Source: Oenanthe sinensis (Eukaryota; Streptophyta; Magnoliopsida; Apiales; Apiaceae). Taken from it: a DNA stretch of 64,000 nucleotides. Under the pieces are notes generated by a model. That model did no database searches. It was not told where the DNA came from and worked only from the letters and a program-made list of their open reading frames with translations. A program made the translations under genes and the position numbers. Within the stretch, counting starts at the first letter, position 1. Each line of letters starts with the position of its first letter. The stretch is taken from the NCBI GenBank assembly GCA_028671895.1, contig CM053810.1, forward strand, positions 28,933,501-28,997,500, in the 5' to 3' direction. This document shows positions 23,823-35,245 of the stretch, piece after piece.

Positions 23823-24627
23823 AATTTGTTTGTTAGTTTTGATGAGATATGATTAACCCTTGATTGCTGGTAAGTAGTGTGATGTGAGGAAAGAACTTCT
23901 ACAATGGAATAGTCTTGTGCTCAAATTTGCAAGAATTCTATGGGGTCCGATCTGCTTTGCTACTGCTGTGAGATGGAAGCTGAATCAAAACATTATGCAC
24001 TCCACCTGTTTGGTTGGTATGTGGTTGTACAAACTGTTTTGGTTTGGTGCCGAGTTCAAAAGTTTGGTAAACAGGGGTATATGGTGAGAGGACTAGTGCT
24101 TGTCTTCTTAATGTGGGAACTGTTGTCGATGTTTTTCACCCAGTTGGTGAAAAATTTCCTTAGGGATAATTTAACAAGTTGGAGTGACCTTTTTTTTTTA
24201 CGACCACTGTATTGTAACTTAAGGTTCAGAACAGTTGAGTGGTTGCTGATCCTGGTCTACTGTTTTGCCAAGGATTCAGAAACCAGAGAAGCTAGTAGTT
24301 ACATGTCATGTAGTATACATATCACACATTGCCGAGTGTAAAGGGATGCTTGTCTTGCTCCATTAATTGCATGTTTCAAAGCTGATTGGATTATTGCTGC
24401 ACTAATCAGTATCTGAATATCGAATTTCTAGCCAGAATGTTTCTCTTGGTCTTGGGAAGATTGAGATCATTGTTCTTATCAACTGAGATGATTTTATTCG
24501 TCAGAATCTCTTTATAGTCCATTTTTTAGTATAATTTTGCTTAAAAAAACTCACCAGATTGTATTAACCAGTACAGAAATGGTACGTGGCAAGTTTGAAT
24601 GAAATACTTAACCCCAAACTTTGAAAC
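23823..24627 (+). other. XYLT 3' flank (3' UTR and downstream)
   Basis: No conserved coding sequence. Short open frames (for example 23884-24087) lack homology features and lie where a 3' UTR is expected. The transcript end is not determined. Confidence 0.5.
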
Positions 24628-24648
24628 TATACTCAGTAGACTATAAAA

Positions 24649-25372
24649 AACATTCTGTCGAACGTTTAAAAAAGTCTACATATTATGTAAAGTAAAAGTA
24701 AAAATTGGGTTCTGAGAGTCGACTCCCATGTTAGATTTTAGCCGCCACTTCTCCACTCTCAAGAACTTCATCTCATTCATTGATTAAACCCCTTTCACTT
24801 TTTCATCATCTCTTCTATTTACCGGTTTTTCAATAAAATTGAGATCTAATTCTTTTTGGATGAGATTTTGTTAGGTATCTTGTTATCAAGGTTGTTAGGG
24901 TTATTAGTCATGTCCATCTTTTTGGAATGTTAATGTGTTATGTTTTGATGTTTTTGTGTCTTGTTACGGGTTTCGGTAGTTTTTCTGATAAAGATTTATA
25001 TATTATTTTGGGAGATGTATAAGACTCGCATCGAATCTGGGACGATAGTGAATATTGCAAGAGCTCACCTTTCGCAACTAAAAATTGTTCATATTTTGGG
25101 ATATTTGTTCCTCCCATATCAATTGATGTTGTGAAGGTCAATTGTGATACTATTCACAGCTGATGTAGGTTGGATTGCTCAAGATGTTATTGTAATATTT
25201 TTTAGATTGAAGAATTTGGATATTCTATGTGTTGAGCGATTTGAAAACAAAACGGTTATTTGTTTAACTCATTTTTTGTTTCACAATCAGGTTTTAGTTT
25301 ACAGTTCGGGGGTTTGTCCCAGCTGAGTTGGAATGTTTTAATGAATTCTTTAAATTTTGTTTATCAAAAAAA
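24649..25372 (+). mobile_element. 724-bp retroposon with 21-bp target duplication
   Basis: Flanked by perfect 21-bp direct repeats at 24628-24648 and 25373-25393 (core TATACTCAGTAGACTATA). It ends in GTTTATCAAAAAA, a short A-tail typical of LINE-type 3' ends. No LTRs and no recognised ORF. A long duplication plus an A-tail indicates target-primed reverse transcription, so it is either a 5'-truncated LINE, a SINE or a processed copy of an RNA. The tail sets the + orientation. Confidence 0.75.
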
Positions 25373-25393
25373 TATACTCAGTAGACTATAAAA

Positions 25394-25912
25394 CTGTTAA
25401 CTCTCCTCTCGTTCCCTTCTCACCCGTCAATTCCGACATTTTCAACGGTAAGAGTTCAGATTGCCAAATTGGGCAGCAGCATTTCGATTAGGAAAACTAG
25501 TTTGTAATTCCTTGTGGCCACGATTTCATTGTGGAACCTTGACAGCAAGAACAGGGATATTGTCGAACCCTCTTGTCAGATTGCAAGTCTATTGTCAATT
25601 AATAATAAATTTAATGATTCCTTGATAAACTTTCTTGAATTACAGTTATGATGCTTCTGTAGTGTTGATTGCTTTCAGTCCAGAATTATAAATATAATGT
25701 AGGAAATGATTTTTAACAATTTGCAAGGCCCGTGTTGAAAGATAAAATTAAGTAAAGTTTAAAAAAAAATTCTAGAAACCCTTGTCTAAAACTTAAAATG
25801 TTACTCCAAAAGAAAGGGCAAATGAAGAAAATAGTCTAGCTATTAAAATTGAATAATTGTTCTTTGATTCCATACAAATATAGCCAAGACCTCCATACAA
25901 ATAATGGGAACA
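25394..25912. other. Region between convergent genes
   Basis: AT-rich, non-coding. It presumably includes the RPS8 3' UTR at its right end. Nothing else recognised. Confidence 0.5.
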
Positions 25913-28103
25913 TTAAGCTGCTGCACCCTTTCCTTTCTTCTTCTGTAGTTTCTTCATGTAGAACTCCAACTCTTTGCCCTCCAAAATGTATCTGTAAAGG
26001 ATGAAAAACCAAGTTCTTAACAATCAGCATACAAAGGCACTGCCAATGCTTTAAAACATAACCAGCGTTTGTTCAGTTTTAAAGCTAAAAGAAATTGTTT
26101 TCTAAAGCTGGCTAATGTACTTTAAAAGTGTGATTGTGACATCCCAACACAGTAATAAAACATAGTAAGTAGTATTTAAAAAGGTCTCACACGATAATGA
26201 AGCAATACATATAATAATGATATAATTCATGAACCTTCTAAAAAAATTTGAATCAAACATTCACATGCAAGAAGATAATTACATACCCGTCGGCACGACC
26301 ACATTGGCCAGGCCGTGATGAAATTGCAGCTAATAGACGGCCACCTCCAAATTGTTCCTCAACATGTGGGTCTAATTTACGATCCTCTTGACGCTTTTCA
26401 ATTTTTCTCTGCACATGGTTGCTTTTCTTTGCATCCTCTGCAACAGCATCACCGTCCTAGCAATCACACCGGTACTTAGTTGATCAAGTGACCCGCTATT
26501 TTCAAACCTTACTCTTGAACAAATATTGTCAACCACTACTCAGGACTAAGGATAAAAATATATATCGGCATATAGCAATAATGCATGCACACAAACATAT
26601 CTTGATTTCCTGTCATAGCTCAAGTACATCAATCATCTCTCGTGAAATGAGTTTACTCTTCATTTGGATAAAGAAACATAACAGAACACATTTTGTAAGG
26701 CTTTTTTTTAATCTTATAATCTTCATTTTACCAACAAAAAAATGACATATATGTTACATAGTTGCGTTACTGGATTTTTGCAATCTTAGTACTGCATAAA
26801 AAAACCCTTAAACTGACAAAAACAGATAACTTCGCATATGGTTAGGAAGCAAAATACGAGATAACCAATTAACTCAAAGCCTGTACAACAAAATTATATG
26901 ACGCTTACCATAGTTGTTAAACGAGTCTTACCAATCTTCGTACCTAACTACCTACCATTTTGACCAAAACATATCATCTATAATAATTGTCTATACAATT
27001 ATTACCATCTATAATAATTATCTAAACACAATTATTATGCAAGTCACATTTTATCTTGGATCACCCGAGAACCATACCACCATATTGGATTTAACCCAGC
27101 AGCAAAAAAGCTGAATGAATATATAAATCTCTTAATGCATTTGAGTACAAATTAAATCGATGGAAAAACAAGTATTCACAAATCGGTAACACTACTTACC
27201 AATTTACCTCTAATAAAATTTTATAGTTTAACTAAAGAGATCAATTCAAGTGCATTACATCACAAATAGAAGATTAAAGAAACAAGCTTCTCACATATCA
27301 TACCTCTGCTTCTTTCTTGGCAGCAGCAGTAGTTTTCTTCTTGCGACCAATATCAACACCGTAGTGCTGAAGATACCATTGCTTAAACGGTGCTGCATCA
27401 ACCTGAACTATTGCACCCTTGACCAATGTTTGTGTCCTAACCAATTCATTGTTAGATGCATTATAGACGACATCAAGAATTCTGGTCTTTCGAGTTACAG
27501 CCTCACTACCCCAAGAGTAGTTGCCAGTATCCAGCCTCAAGGCACGCCATTTGACGTTTCCACCTCTTACCCTCACCCTTCGAACAGTCTTGTTGCTAGA
27601 CAACTTTGTGTTTGCAGGTTGCCTTCCCAATTCATACCTAATTAACCGTTACAACATATCAAAAAAAAATCAGACACTGAACTACGCAACGACAACAGAG
27701 TTACTCAACAGATTACACATTTTAATTACAAATGGCAATGGGTATCTTAATTACAAATGAATGAAAGATATAAAACACGAGAACAAAAATAAAAGATACA
27801 AAATGAATACTAATAAAAAAACTTCACAAAATAAAATCGAAGAAAGTACCCTAGTAAGTGAATACATGTGATAGATACATAATAAAAAAAGCAGGGGAGA
27901 TAGAGAAAAGAAAGTACTTTCGCTTCTTCCTCCAAGCCTTCTTTTTACCACCAGTTGCACGCCTTTTGTGCATAGAATCACGGGAAATTCCTGTATTAGT
28001 ATTATCAACATGTTACCAACCCAACTATGCACACTTGAATAATTTTGAATAAGAGTAAAGAAGATAACAGCTATGAATTATGAATGTATAGATACGTACC
28101 CAT
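25913..28103 (-). CDS. RPS8: 40S ribosomal protein S8 (eS8), five coding exons
   Basis: Minus-strand exons: 28103-28100 (ATGG only), 27990-27918, 27637-27304, 26456-26287 and 25991-25913. They total 660 nt, 219 residues, close to the usual 220-222. Every intron has GT/AG ends. Landmarks: N-terminal [20 protein letters not shown], then [50 protein letters not shown], a variable Lys/Ala stretch, [19 protein letters not shown] and the C-terminal [15 protein letters not shown]. It is a structural protein of the small ribosomal subunit in the cytosol. The first coding exon holds only the Met codon plus one base, so the gene is easily missed by ORF scans. Intact. Confidence 0.96.
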
Positions 28104-28260
28104 GATTGCAGTACAGGGACAAGCGTATACTTATCTTCGACAGGGGAGCTGGAGAAGGTACACGGATCGAGTTGCAAGAGTTATTATACGTATGTATAAA
28201 ACTTTCTTTCATAAACCCTAGTTCTTCTTTGGGCTTCACGGCCTGCACCACTTTGGGCTT
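28104..28260 (-). promoter_or_regulatory. RPS8 promoter: telo-box and site II elements
   Basis: A telo-box AAACCCTA lies at 28213-28220, with two site II-type TGGGCT motifs at 28230-28235 and 28254-28259, within 160 bp of the start codon. This pairing is a known signature of plant ribosomal-protein and translation gene promoters (TCP-class factors bind site II). Confidence 0.75.
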
Positions 28261-28618
28261 TATATGTACAGTTTATTAAAATTGGACATCCGATCGAACG
28301 GATAAAATTTGAATATTTATTTAAATTAAATTGGAAATTGAATTTATTTGAATTTGAATTATTTATTTAAAATTCAATTTAACTATAAGTAATTGATTTA
28401 TTATAATAATCAAAAAATGTGTATAAATAAAAAATGTCTTACATTTTATAATTGTTCCCTTTTAAAAGTTGGAGCTTTTTAAAAGTTGGAGTTTAAGGCT
28501 TTGTTTGCTGTACACGGATCGGATTGGGTGGGTTGATGGAAACAACTCAATTTAATTTAATCGGGTTTGTAAATTTTCAACCCAACCCATAAAAATAGAA
28601 TTTGTAAACCAACTCATT
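28261..28618. other. Intergenic DNA between RPS8 promoter and E3
   Basis: AT-rich, non-coding. The GGGTTGG/CAACCCAACCC sequences here resemble those resuming at 57912-58400, as expected if E3 split one stretch. Confidence 0.5.
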
Positions 28619-28623
28619 TAATG

Positions 28624-29149
28624 TGTTAGGAATGTAAATTGTCAGAGAATACTAATCAGAGTTTATGCCGACGTCATCAGAAAATGAAGAAGCTGTCGGT
28701 CAGAGTTTACTCTATTAGAGAATACTCAATCAGAGTTTACTCTAACAGAGAATGCTCAAATCAGATAATATTCAACCGATAGAGTTTATAATCAGAATTT
28801 GTCAGGAAACAAATCAAATCAGAGTTTGATTATGATAGTGAGAAGGAATCCTAATGCAAGTCTATTTCCATATTTAAAGTTGTTCTTTTAGTAATCTGAT
28901 TTGTAATTGAATTATAATTGTGTCTATATAAACACATATATAGGTTAACTTAATTGTATCTTTACAAGTCATATCTTTCATAACCTAGAAGCTCTTGAGA
29001 ACAAAGAATTTCTTGAGAGAGTTTTGTATTCCATTCATTATTATTAATACGAAATAGTGTTTCCTTTACATACTTGTGTTCTTGATCGATTAATTGGTAC
29101 TATTACATTCAACCCCCCTTCTGTAATAGATTATACATTTGGGCAAACA
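28624..29149 (+). mobile_element. E3 5' LTR
   Basis: TGTTAGGAAT...GGGCAAACA, with TATA (TCTATATAAAC) near 28923-28933. Near its 5' end it holds several TCAGAGTTT/AGAGAATAC motifs, and close to its end a CAACCCCCCTTCTGTAATAG block. Confidence 0.95.
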
Positions 29150-29151
29150 AT

Positions 29152-29166
29152 TGGTATCGGAACAGG
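29152..29166 (+). other. E3 primer-binding site
   Basis: TGGTATCGGAACAGG begins two bases after the LTR. It is a slightly decayed match to the initiator Met-tRNA 3' end complement (TGGTATCAGAGC type) used by most plant Copia elements. Confidence 0.8.
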
Positions 29167-29197
29167 TTGTTAAATTCAATTGTTAGATCATAAAATC

Positions 29198-29824
29198 ATG
29201 TCTGAAAACAGGTATGAGAGCATAAGAATTCCAATTTTGAAGAAAGCTGAGTATCCTACATGGAGGGTGAAGATATTAATGTTTCTGGAAGCAACAGACC
29301 CTGATTATCTAGATAGAATCAATGAAGGCCAGTATCTTCCAACGAAATTGGTGCCATCAACTATTTTAGAAGGAAGATAAGTTCCTGAACATTATACACT
29401 AAAGGACAAGAAAGAATGGACCAATGAAGAAAAACAAGAAGTCCTCAAAGATGCCAAGGTAATGAACATATTGCATAATAGTCTTGACTCTGTAATCTCC
29501 AACAGGGTAATAGCATGCAAAACAGCAAAACAAATCTGGGATGCACTGGAGGTTCAATGTCAAGGAACCAGGGAAATTATGAAAAACAGAAGAACTGTGT
29601 TAATTCAGGAATATGAATACTTTGAAGCAAAATAAAATGAATCCCTCACAGATATCTATGACAGATTTCTAACTCTGTTCAATAACTTGGCTTTGGTGGA
29701 TAAGGTATATGATAATGAAGATTCTAACACCAAGTTTCTAAGGGATCTTCCAGAAGAATGGGATCTGCAGACATCTTTAATAAGAGACATGGCTGATTTA
29801 GATGAGATGTCTTTAGATGAGGTC
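29198..29824 (+). pseudogene. gag: E3 gag, first part (interrupted by E4)
   Basis: ATG at 29198; capsid N-terminus with YPTWRVK and FLEATDPDYLDRI. In-frame TAA at 29378-29380 and 29633-29635 stand where the related E4 gag has Gln (CAA), so both fit C-to-T changes. The frame continues through KEIWDALEVQCQG-like sequence to LDEMSLDEV, where E4 enters. Confidence 0.9.
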
Positions 29825-30893
29825 TGTTTCCCAGAATAATCAATCTATTACAGAAGGGGGGTTGAATGTAATAGTGCCTGTAAATCGATTATGAACACAA
29901 GTATGTTGAATGGAATACTGTTTTGTATTAATAATGAACTTGAATACAAAACTCTCTCAAGATATAAAGTTCTTAAGAGCTGCTAGGTTACAAGATATTG
30001 CTTTTATATAAATTCTTAATTCGATATAATTCGACATTGAATTATAACCTATCTTTGTGTTTATATAGACACAGCTACAAATACAATTACAAAACAGATT
30101 ATGATAAGAATAGATTTAATAAGGTAATTAGACTTGCACTTGAATTCCTTCTTACTATCCAAATCAGACTCTGATTTGTCTGTTTCCTTTTCTGATAAAC
30201 TCTGTCGGTTGATAATCTCTGATAGAGCATTCTCTGTTAGAGTAAACTCTGATCGAGTATTCTCTGATAGAGCATTCTCTGTTAGAGTAAACTCTGATCG
30301 AGTATTCTCTGATAGAGTAAACTCTGACCGACAGCTTCCTTAATTTTCCCTTTCCTTCCCATAGCATATCTGCAATAAATTTGTTTTGATCTTCGAAGAC
30401 TTTCCTTTAAACTAGTTGTTTGAATCAACCGAATACTTATCTCCTTTAAGCTTCGAGAAGTCAGGCTGTGAGCTAATCAATCGAGTACTTGTGAGACTTC
30501 TCGATTGGTAAATATCCGTTGATGACTTCTCGATCAATAAATATCCGTTGATGACTATATATCCGTTGATGAGTTCTCGATCAGGAAATATATGTTGTCG
30601 AGTTCTCGATTGATAAATATCAGTTGATGACTTGAGTTCTCGATTGATAAATATCAGTTGATGACTTGAGTTCTCGATTGATAAATATCAGTTGATGACT
30701 TGAGTTCTCGATCGATGACTTCTCGATTGGCTTTATCAGTCGATGGCTTATTATCAGTTGATGACTTATCGATCGATATTTATCAGTCGATTGCTTCTTG
30801 CAGATAGATATCCGTTGATTGATTCTTGCAGATAGACTGTGCTAAATCCTGTTCTAGTATTTTGTACATCATCAAATTAATATATTCCTAACA
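29825..30893 (-). mobile_element. E4 3' LTR
   Basis: 1069 bp. Includes a TCTATATAAACAC TATA (minus strand, near 30057-30072), a cluster of AAACTCTGA/TCTGATAGAG motifs (30165-30330), and a 34-bp tandem array (30600-30701). Confidence 0.95.
30600..30701 (-). repeat. 34-bp tandem repeat x3 in E4 LTR
   Basis: Unit GAGTTCTCGATTGATAAATA... repeats at 30600, 30634 and 30668, with diverged partial units on both sides. An identical array is in the other LTR at 38314-38415. Short TATCAGTTGATGACTT cores recur over about 350 bp. Confidence 0.92.
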
Positions 30894-30904
30894 ATCTCCC
30901 CCTA
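30894..30904 (-). other. E4 polypurine tract
   Basis: Minus strand AGGGGGAGATT, directly next to the 3' LTR, as in E1. Confidence 0.8.
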
Positions 30905-30995
30905 TTTATGCTTTATAAACAATGAAGCATAAATCAAGATTTGATGATGTCAAAACTAAAAAATGAAATAATTAATCTAGAACAGTATAAAACAA

Positions 30996-32924
30996 TCATT
31001 TCTTATTTGTTTCTCCTGGAGGAATGACCTTTCTTGAATCACTTTTCTTCTCCCCTTTTTTGACATCATCACCACCTGTGACAACCAAAAGAATCTGTGC
31101 TAAGACTGTGGAGAAAGTGAACTGTGCTGCAACTACTGAATCAACCTTTGTGGTTAAGTCAGAGACTGTTGTTTGGAGAGAAGCTTGAGTGGTAGTAATA
31201 TCATCAATAGCATCCTTGAAAGCTACTTCTGTGAATAAGTGAAGGGAGTGAATTCTGTCAAACAACAAAAATGAATTTTCATCCATCCCCTGCCTCAACT
31301 CATTGGACCAACTCTGTGGAAAATCTTGATCCCAATAAGTAAAGCTAGGTTCAGGATACCCTAATCTCTCATCCTCACAGTGGGTTGAGCACCCACTCTC
31401 TCATTCTCACTCAGGCTCTCTACAGCCGTATCTACCTCTCCTTTTGCCTGGACCAGTGCCAGCCTCTCAATTATTATTATTATTTTTTTTTCACTCAATT
31501 TGGAAGGTGCACTCAAAAATCCTACAGAAGAGGGGTTGAGAGAAGAATTATGTGCTACAATACCTGAACCTCCTTGATGGAGGGGAAACCCTTCAAATGT
31601 CTGAAGGCTAGGGGTTTCCACCAAGGGGTGAGCAACAACAGAGTCTGAACCCTTACAATCATCTTCTTTCTTTTCAGAGTCTGTTGGCTCCAGTATTCCA
31701 GTCTCAGGGTCTACTCTAGACTTTGACTGCTTCAGTATGACTTCATTAGAAACCAGAGTCTGAGTGTCACCATCTTTGATTGTTGGTGCACGAGACTCCC
31801 CCTCAAGGTGGATAGACTCTGATAGAATAGATTTGGAAATTTCTTAATGAGCATCAATCAGAGTTTGTCCTCCCATATCATTGGGGTTCTCATCAGCTTT
31901 TTGGTGAGTTGTCAAGGAGGGCCTAACAGCATACTCCCCTGCCCCACTATCACCCAACCTCTGACTAGGTGGTTCTTGTGTGGGTGAGGCAGACTGAGCA
32001 TCTTTATCACTAGTCACCACTGGTGCACTAGTCCCATCCTCCAACTACCTTGCACTACCTGCTACCTCCTGTGGTTCTTCCATAGTCAATGCATCCAAGT
32101 GTTTATTTAGAAAAGTCCTTGCATGGATGACATTAATGGCCTGGGAAAGAGTCATGTTAAAGGAGTCATGCAGTTCCCTTGCAATCTTCTAATAATATGA
32201 GCCCTTGAGTTGATCCAATCTACCTTCATAGGTTGTATAGATGTATTCGTTGGCCACCTTTCCTACAATGTGGACTAGAAAGTCAACCACCTGTCTTGAC
32301 AGAGGTTGAACATGAGAAATCCATTAAATGGCTGTCCTGTAGGTAATTTCATTATCCCAAATTGCTTCATAGTCAAAAACTGGTTGCTCAATCTCAGTTT
32401 CCAACTCGGCAACATACTCTGATTCCCTCCTTATGTGGACCTTAAGCCTTTTAGGCTTCTTTGAAATTTGTTGTTCAGAGTCTGGCACACCTAGTGCTTT
32501 GAGAACTTCATTTGTCTTGCCTTCTATGAGCCCAGCTGCTTGTACTTGTAATGAAGAGTTGAATAGGTAGCTGTATAGATTTTTGACCACATCCTGTGCA
32601 GACATTTGTAGCTCCTGTTCCATTCTCTTCCTTAGGGCTTCATAGGTTGTAAGAAAATCCAAGACTTGAGATTTAGTCTGATATTGCCCTGGATCTTCAA
32701 CTGATTCCACCAAAGGATATAGGAATAGCAGTACCTCATCACTTGGAATAATGATCTCATCAATTAGACTTGAGGCTGCATCCAATGGCATTCCTTCCCG
32801 AAATGTGTCATGATCAGAGTCTAAAGGCAGTCTAGACTCTGACTCAACATTAGACTCTGGTTCAGGTGTTTTCTTGATTTCAGAGTCTGGCTCTGCAGGA
32901 GCTTTGGGAGCATCTGTAGACATG
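30996..32924 (-). pseudogene. E4 ORF3 remnant (third ORF), N-terminus deleted
   Basis: The minus strand enters at TDAPKAPAEPDSEIKKTPEP, immediately fused to RT sequence by a deletion near 32920. Reading continues in one frame with stops near 32326, in the 32040-32320 stretch and near 31844, then one frameshift before 31298. The last part (31298-30996) is a coiled coil (TTTQASLQTTVSDLTTKVD) followed by a GGDDVKKGEKK hinge and a stop, 90 bp before the PPT. It lacks the C-terminal domain that follows this hinge in E1 and E3. Function unknown. Confidence 0.72.
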
Positions 32925-35231
32925 ACTTGGATATTTTGTATTGACAAAGCCAGGTGGTTGTTCAACATAGACTTCTTCTTCAAGTTCACCATTTAAAAAT
33001 GCACTTTTAACATCCATCTGGTAGACCTTGAATTTCTTATGAGCAGCATAAGCAAGAAAAATTCTGATTGCCTCAAGTCTAGCTACAGGTGCATAGGTTT
33101 CATCATAATCAATCCCCTCCTGTTGAGAATAACCTTTGGCTACCAGTCTTGCCTTGTTTCTTGTAATTATTCCATCAGAGTCTGTCTTGTTCCTGAATAC
33201 CCATTTTGTGCCAACAATAGATCTGTTCTTTGGCCTTGGGACTAGGGTCCAAACTTCATTCCTTTCAAACTCATTCAATTCTTCCTGCATTGCAGTAATC
33301 CAATCTGCATCTTTCAAAGCATCTTCAACCTTCTTTGGTTCTGTTTGTGAAAGAAAACTATGAAATAGACATTCATTTTGAGTAGCTTTTCTTGTTTTTA
33401 TTCCACTTTCCAAATCACCTATAATTAAATCAGGTGTGTGATCTTTGGTCCATTTCCTTGGATGTGGAAAGTTCCTTGAACTAGATGCTCCCCCATGATC
33501 TGTGCCTTCATAGAATGATCCTTCTGTAAATGATGATCCTCCCCCTGAAGATGTGTTTCCATCAGTATTTGATGTCTCAGAGTTTATGTACTCAGAGTTT
33601 GAATTATCAGAGATTGAGGTATCAGTGTTTGTGGTCTCAGAGTTTGAATGATCAGAGTTTAGGGTTTCAGAGTTTGTGTTGTTCAGAGTTTGGTCAGACT
33701 CTGATATTTCAATAGTTGAATCTCCAATGTCAGTATTTGATTGATGTTGCTCCCCCTCAACATGTGCAGTTTCTTCAATTTCTATTTCAATCATTTTTGA
33801 ATCAGAGTTTAAAGAATCAGAGTTTGCTTCTCCAGGATTTGGTTGATCAGTGTTTATCTCGTTAGAGTTTATTTTCTGCAGTTCATTCTCAAATCTCAGA
33901 GTTTCCTGTGCATCTTTATCATGTAACCCATCTATCTTCCCTTCATCAAAGGAGACATTAATTGATTCCATGACTGTCCTTGTCCTTAAGTTGAATACTT
34001 TGAATGCCCTTGAAGAGGTTTTAGAAGTTGTTGCATATCCAATAAAAATTCCTTCATCTGCTTTAAGTTCAAACTTCTTCAATTGTTCAGGATGTGTTTT
34101 GAGAATAAAACACTTGCATCCAAAGATGTGAAAGTACTTGACATTTGGCTTTCTTCCTTTCAAAGATTCATATGGAGTCATTCCATGTTTGTTTATTAAA
34201 GAATAATTCTGAGTGATGCATGCAGTGTTCACAGCTTCTGCCCAAAAATAAGTAGGTAGTTTTGCTCCTTCTAGCATTGTTCTGGCAGCTTCTATTAAAG
34301 TTCTGTTCTTTCTTTCAACTACACCATTTTGTTGAGGTGTGCCAGGTGCTGAGAATTGTTGAGTAATACCTTTTGTTGAGCAGAATTCCTCCATTGTTGA
34401 GTTCTTAAACTCTGTTCCATTGTCACTCCTTAAATTCTTTACTTTGTGAGTTGATCCATTTTCAATCATTGCAATATGATCAATGATTGTTTCTACAGTT
34501 TCATCCTTCTTGTGCAAAAAGTACACCCAAGTAAATCTAGTGAAATCATCAACTATTACCAGAGTGTATTTCTTCTTTCCAATGGACATGATGTTAACTG
34601 GACCAAATAAGTCAAGATGCAATAGATGAAAAGGTTGATCAATAGAGTTTTCAGTTTTGCTCTTGAAAGATGTCTTCCTTTGTTTGGCCTTTTGACATGA
34701 ATCACAGACTCCATCAGGATGAAATTGAACTTTTGGAAGACCTCTAACTAGGTCCTTCTTCACTAACTCATTAATGTTTCCAAAGTTCAAGTGACACAAC
34801 TTTTTGTGCCAATTCCAGCTTTCCATTGGTGATGCCTTTCCAAGTAGACAGGTTAAGGGACCATTAGAATTAACATCCAAGCTAGCTTCAAATAGGTTAT
34901 TATGTCTGTAGCCAATAAGAACTACTTTTCCATTCTTCTTGCTTTTCACTTCACAATGAGTTCCATGAAATTCCACAGAGAAACCTCTGTCTGTCATTTG
35001 ACTCACACTGAGCAGATTATGTTTGAGTCCTTCAACCAGAGCTACTTTTTCAATGATGACATTTCCAATCACAATGTTGCCATATCCCAGTGTTCGTCCT
35101 ATGTTGCCATCTCCATAAGATACTGCTGGGCCAGCCTTCTCCTCAAACTCTGAAAGCAGGGATTTATTTCCAGTCATATGTGCAGAACATCCACTATCAA
35201 TCACTAGAATGTTCTTTCTGTTTCCCTGCAA
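32919..35231 (-). pseudogene. pol: E4 protease-integrase-partial RT
   Basis: About 770 residues open on the minus strand. Protease: DSGCSAHMTG near the start. GAG-pre-integrase: WHKKLCHLNFG and CDSCQKAKQ. Integrase: VDDFTRFTW, RSDNGTEF, VVERKN, all catalytic acids present. The Ser/Asn/Glu-rich hinge has many NSD/NSE units. RT begins QEELNEFERNEVW and runs to KYPSHVYR, then switches to ORF3 sequence out of frame. The YVDD active site and RNase H are absent. The start is not an ATG: the frame opens just after a TGA, 11 nt past the gag stop, with CAG/GGAAAC at the junction. Confidence 0.92.
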
Positions 35232-35245
35232 TCAGTAAATGCAAT

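Noticed and set aside
23884..24341. Two short open frames after XYLT
   Set aside because: They overlap the expected 3' UTR, lack family features and have no conserved composition.
26457..27303. C/D-box snoRNA in RPS8 intron 3
   Set aside because: Vertebrate RPS8 introns host snoRNAs, but I found no paired C and D boxes with a terminal stem here.
29152..29166. tRNA gene at TGGTATC... sites
   Set aside because: These are primer-binding sites complementary to a tRNA 3' end. No cloverleaf is present.
32925..32992. Methionine-start extension of the E4 ORF3 fragment
   Set aside because: This stretch is an out-of-frame reading of RT sequence upstream of the deletion junction.
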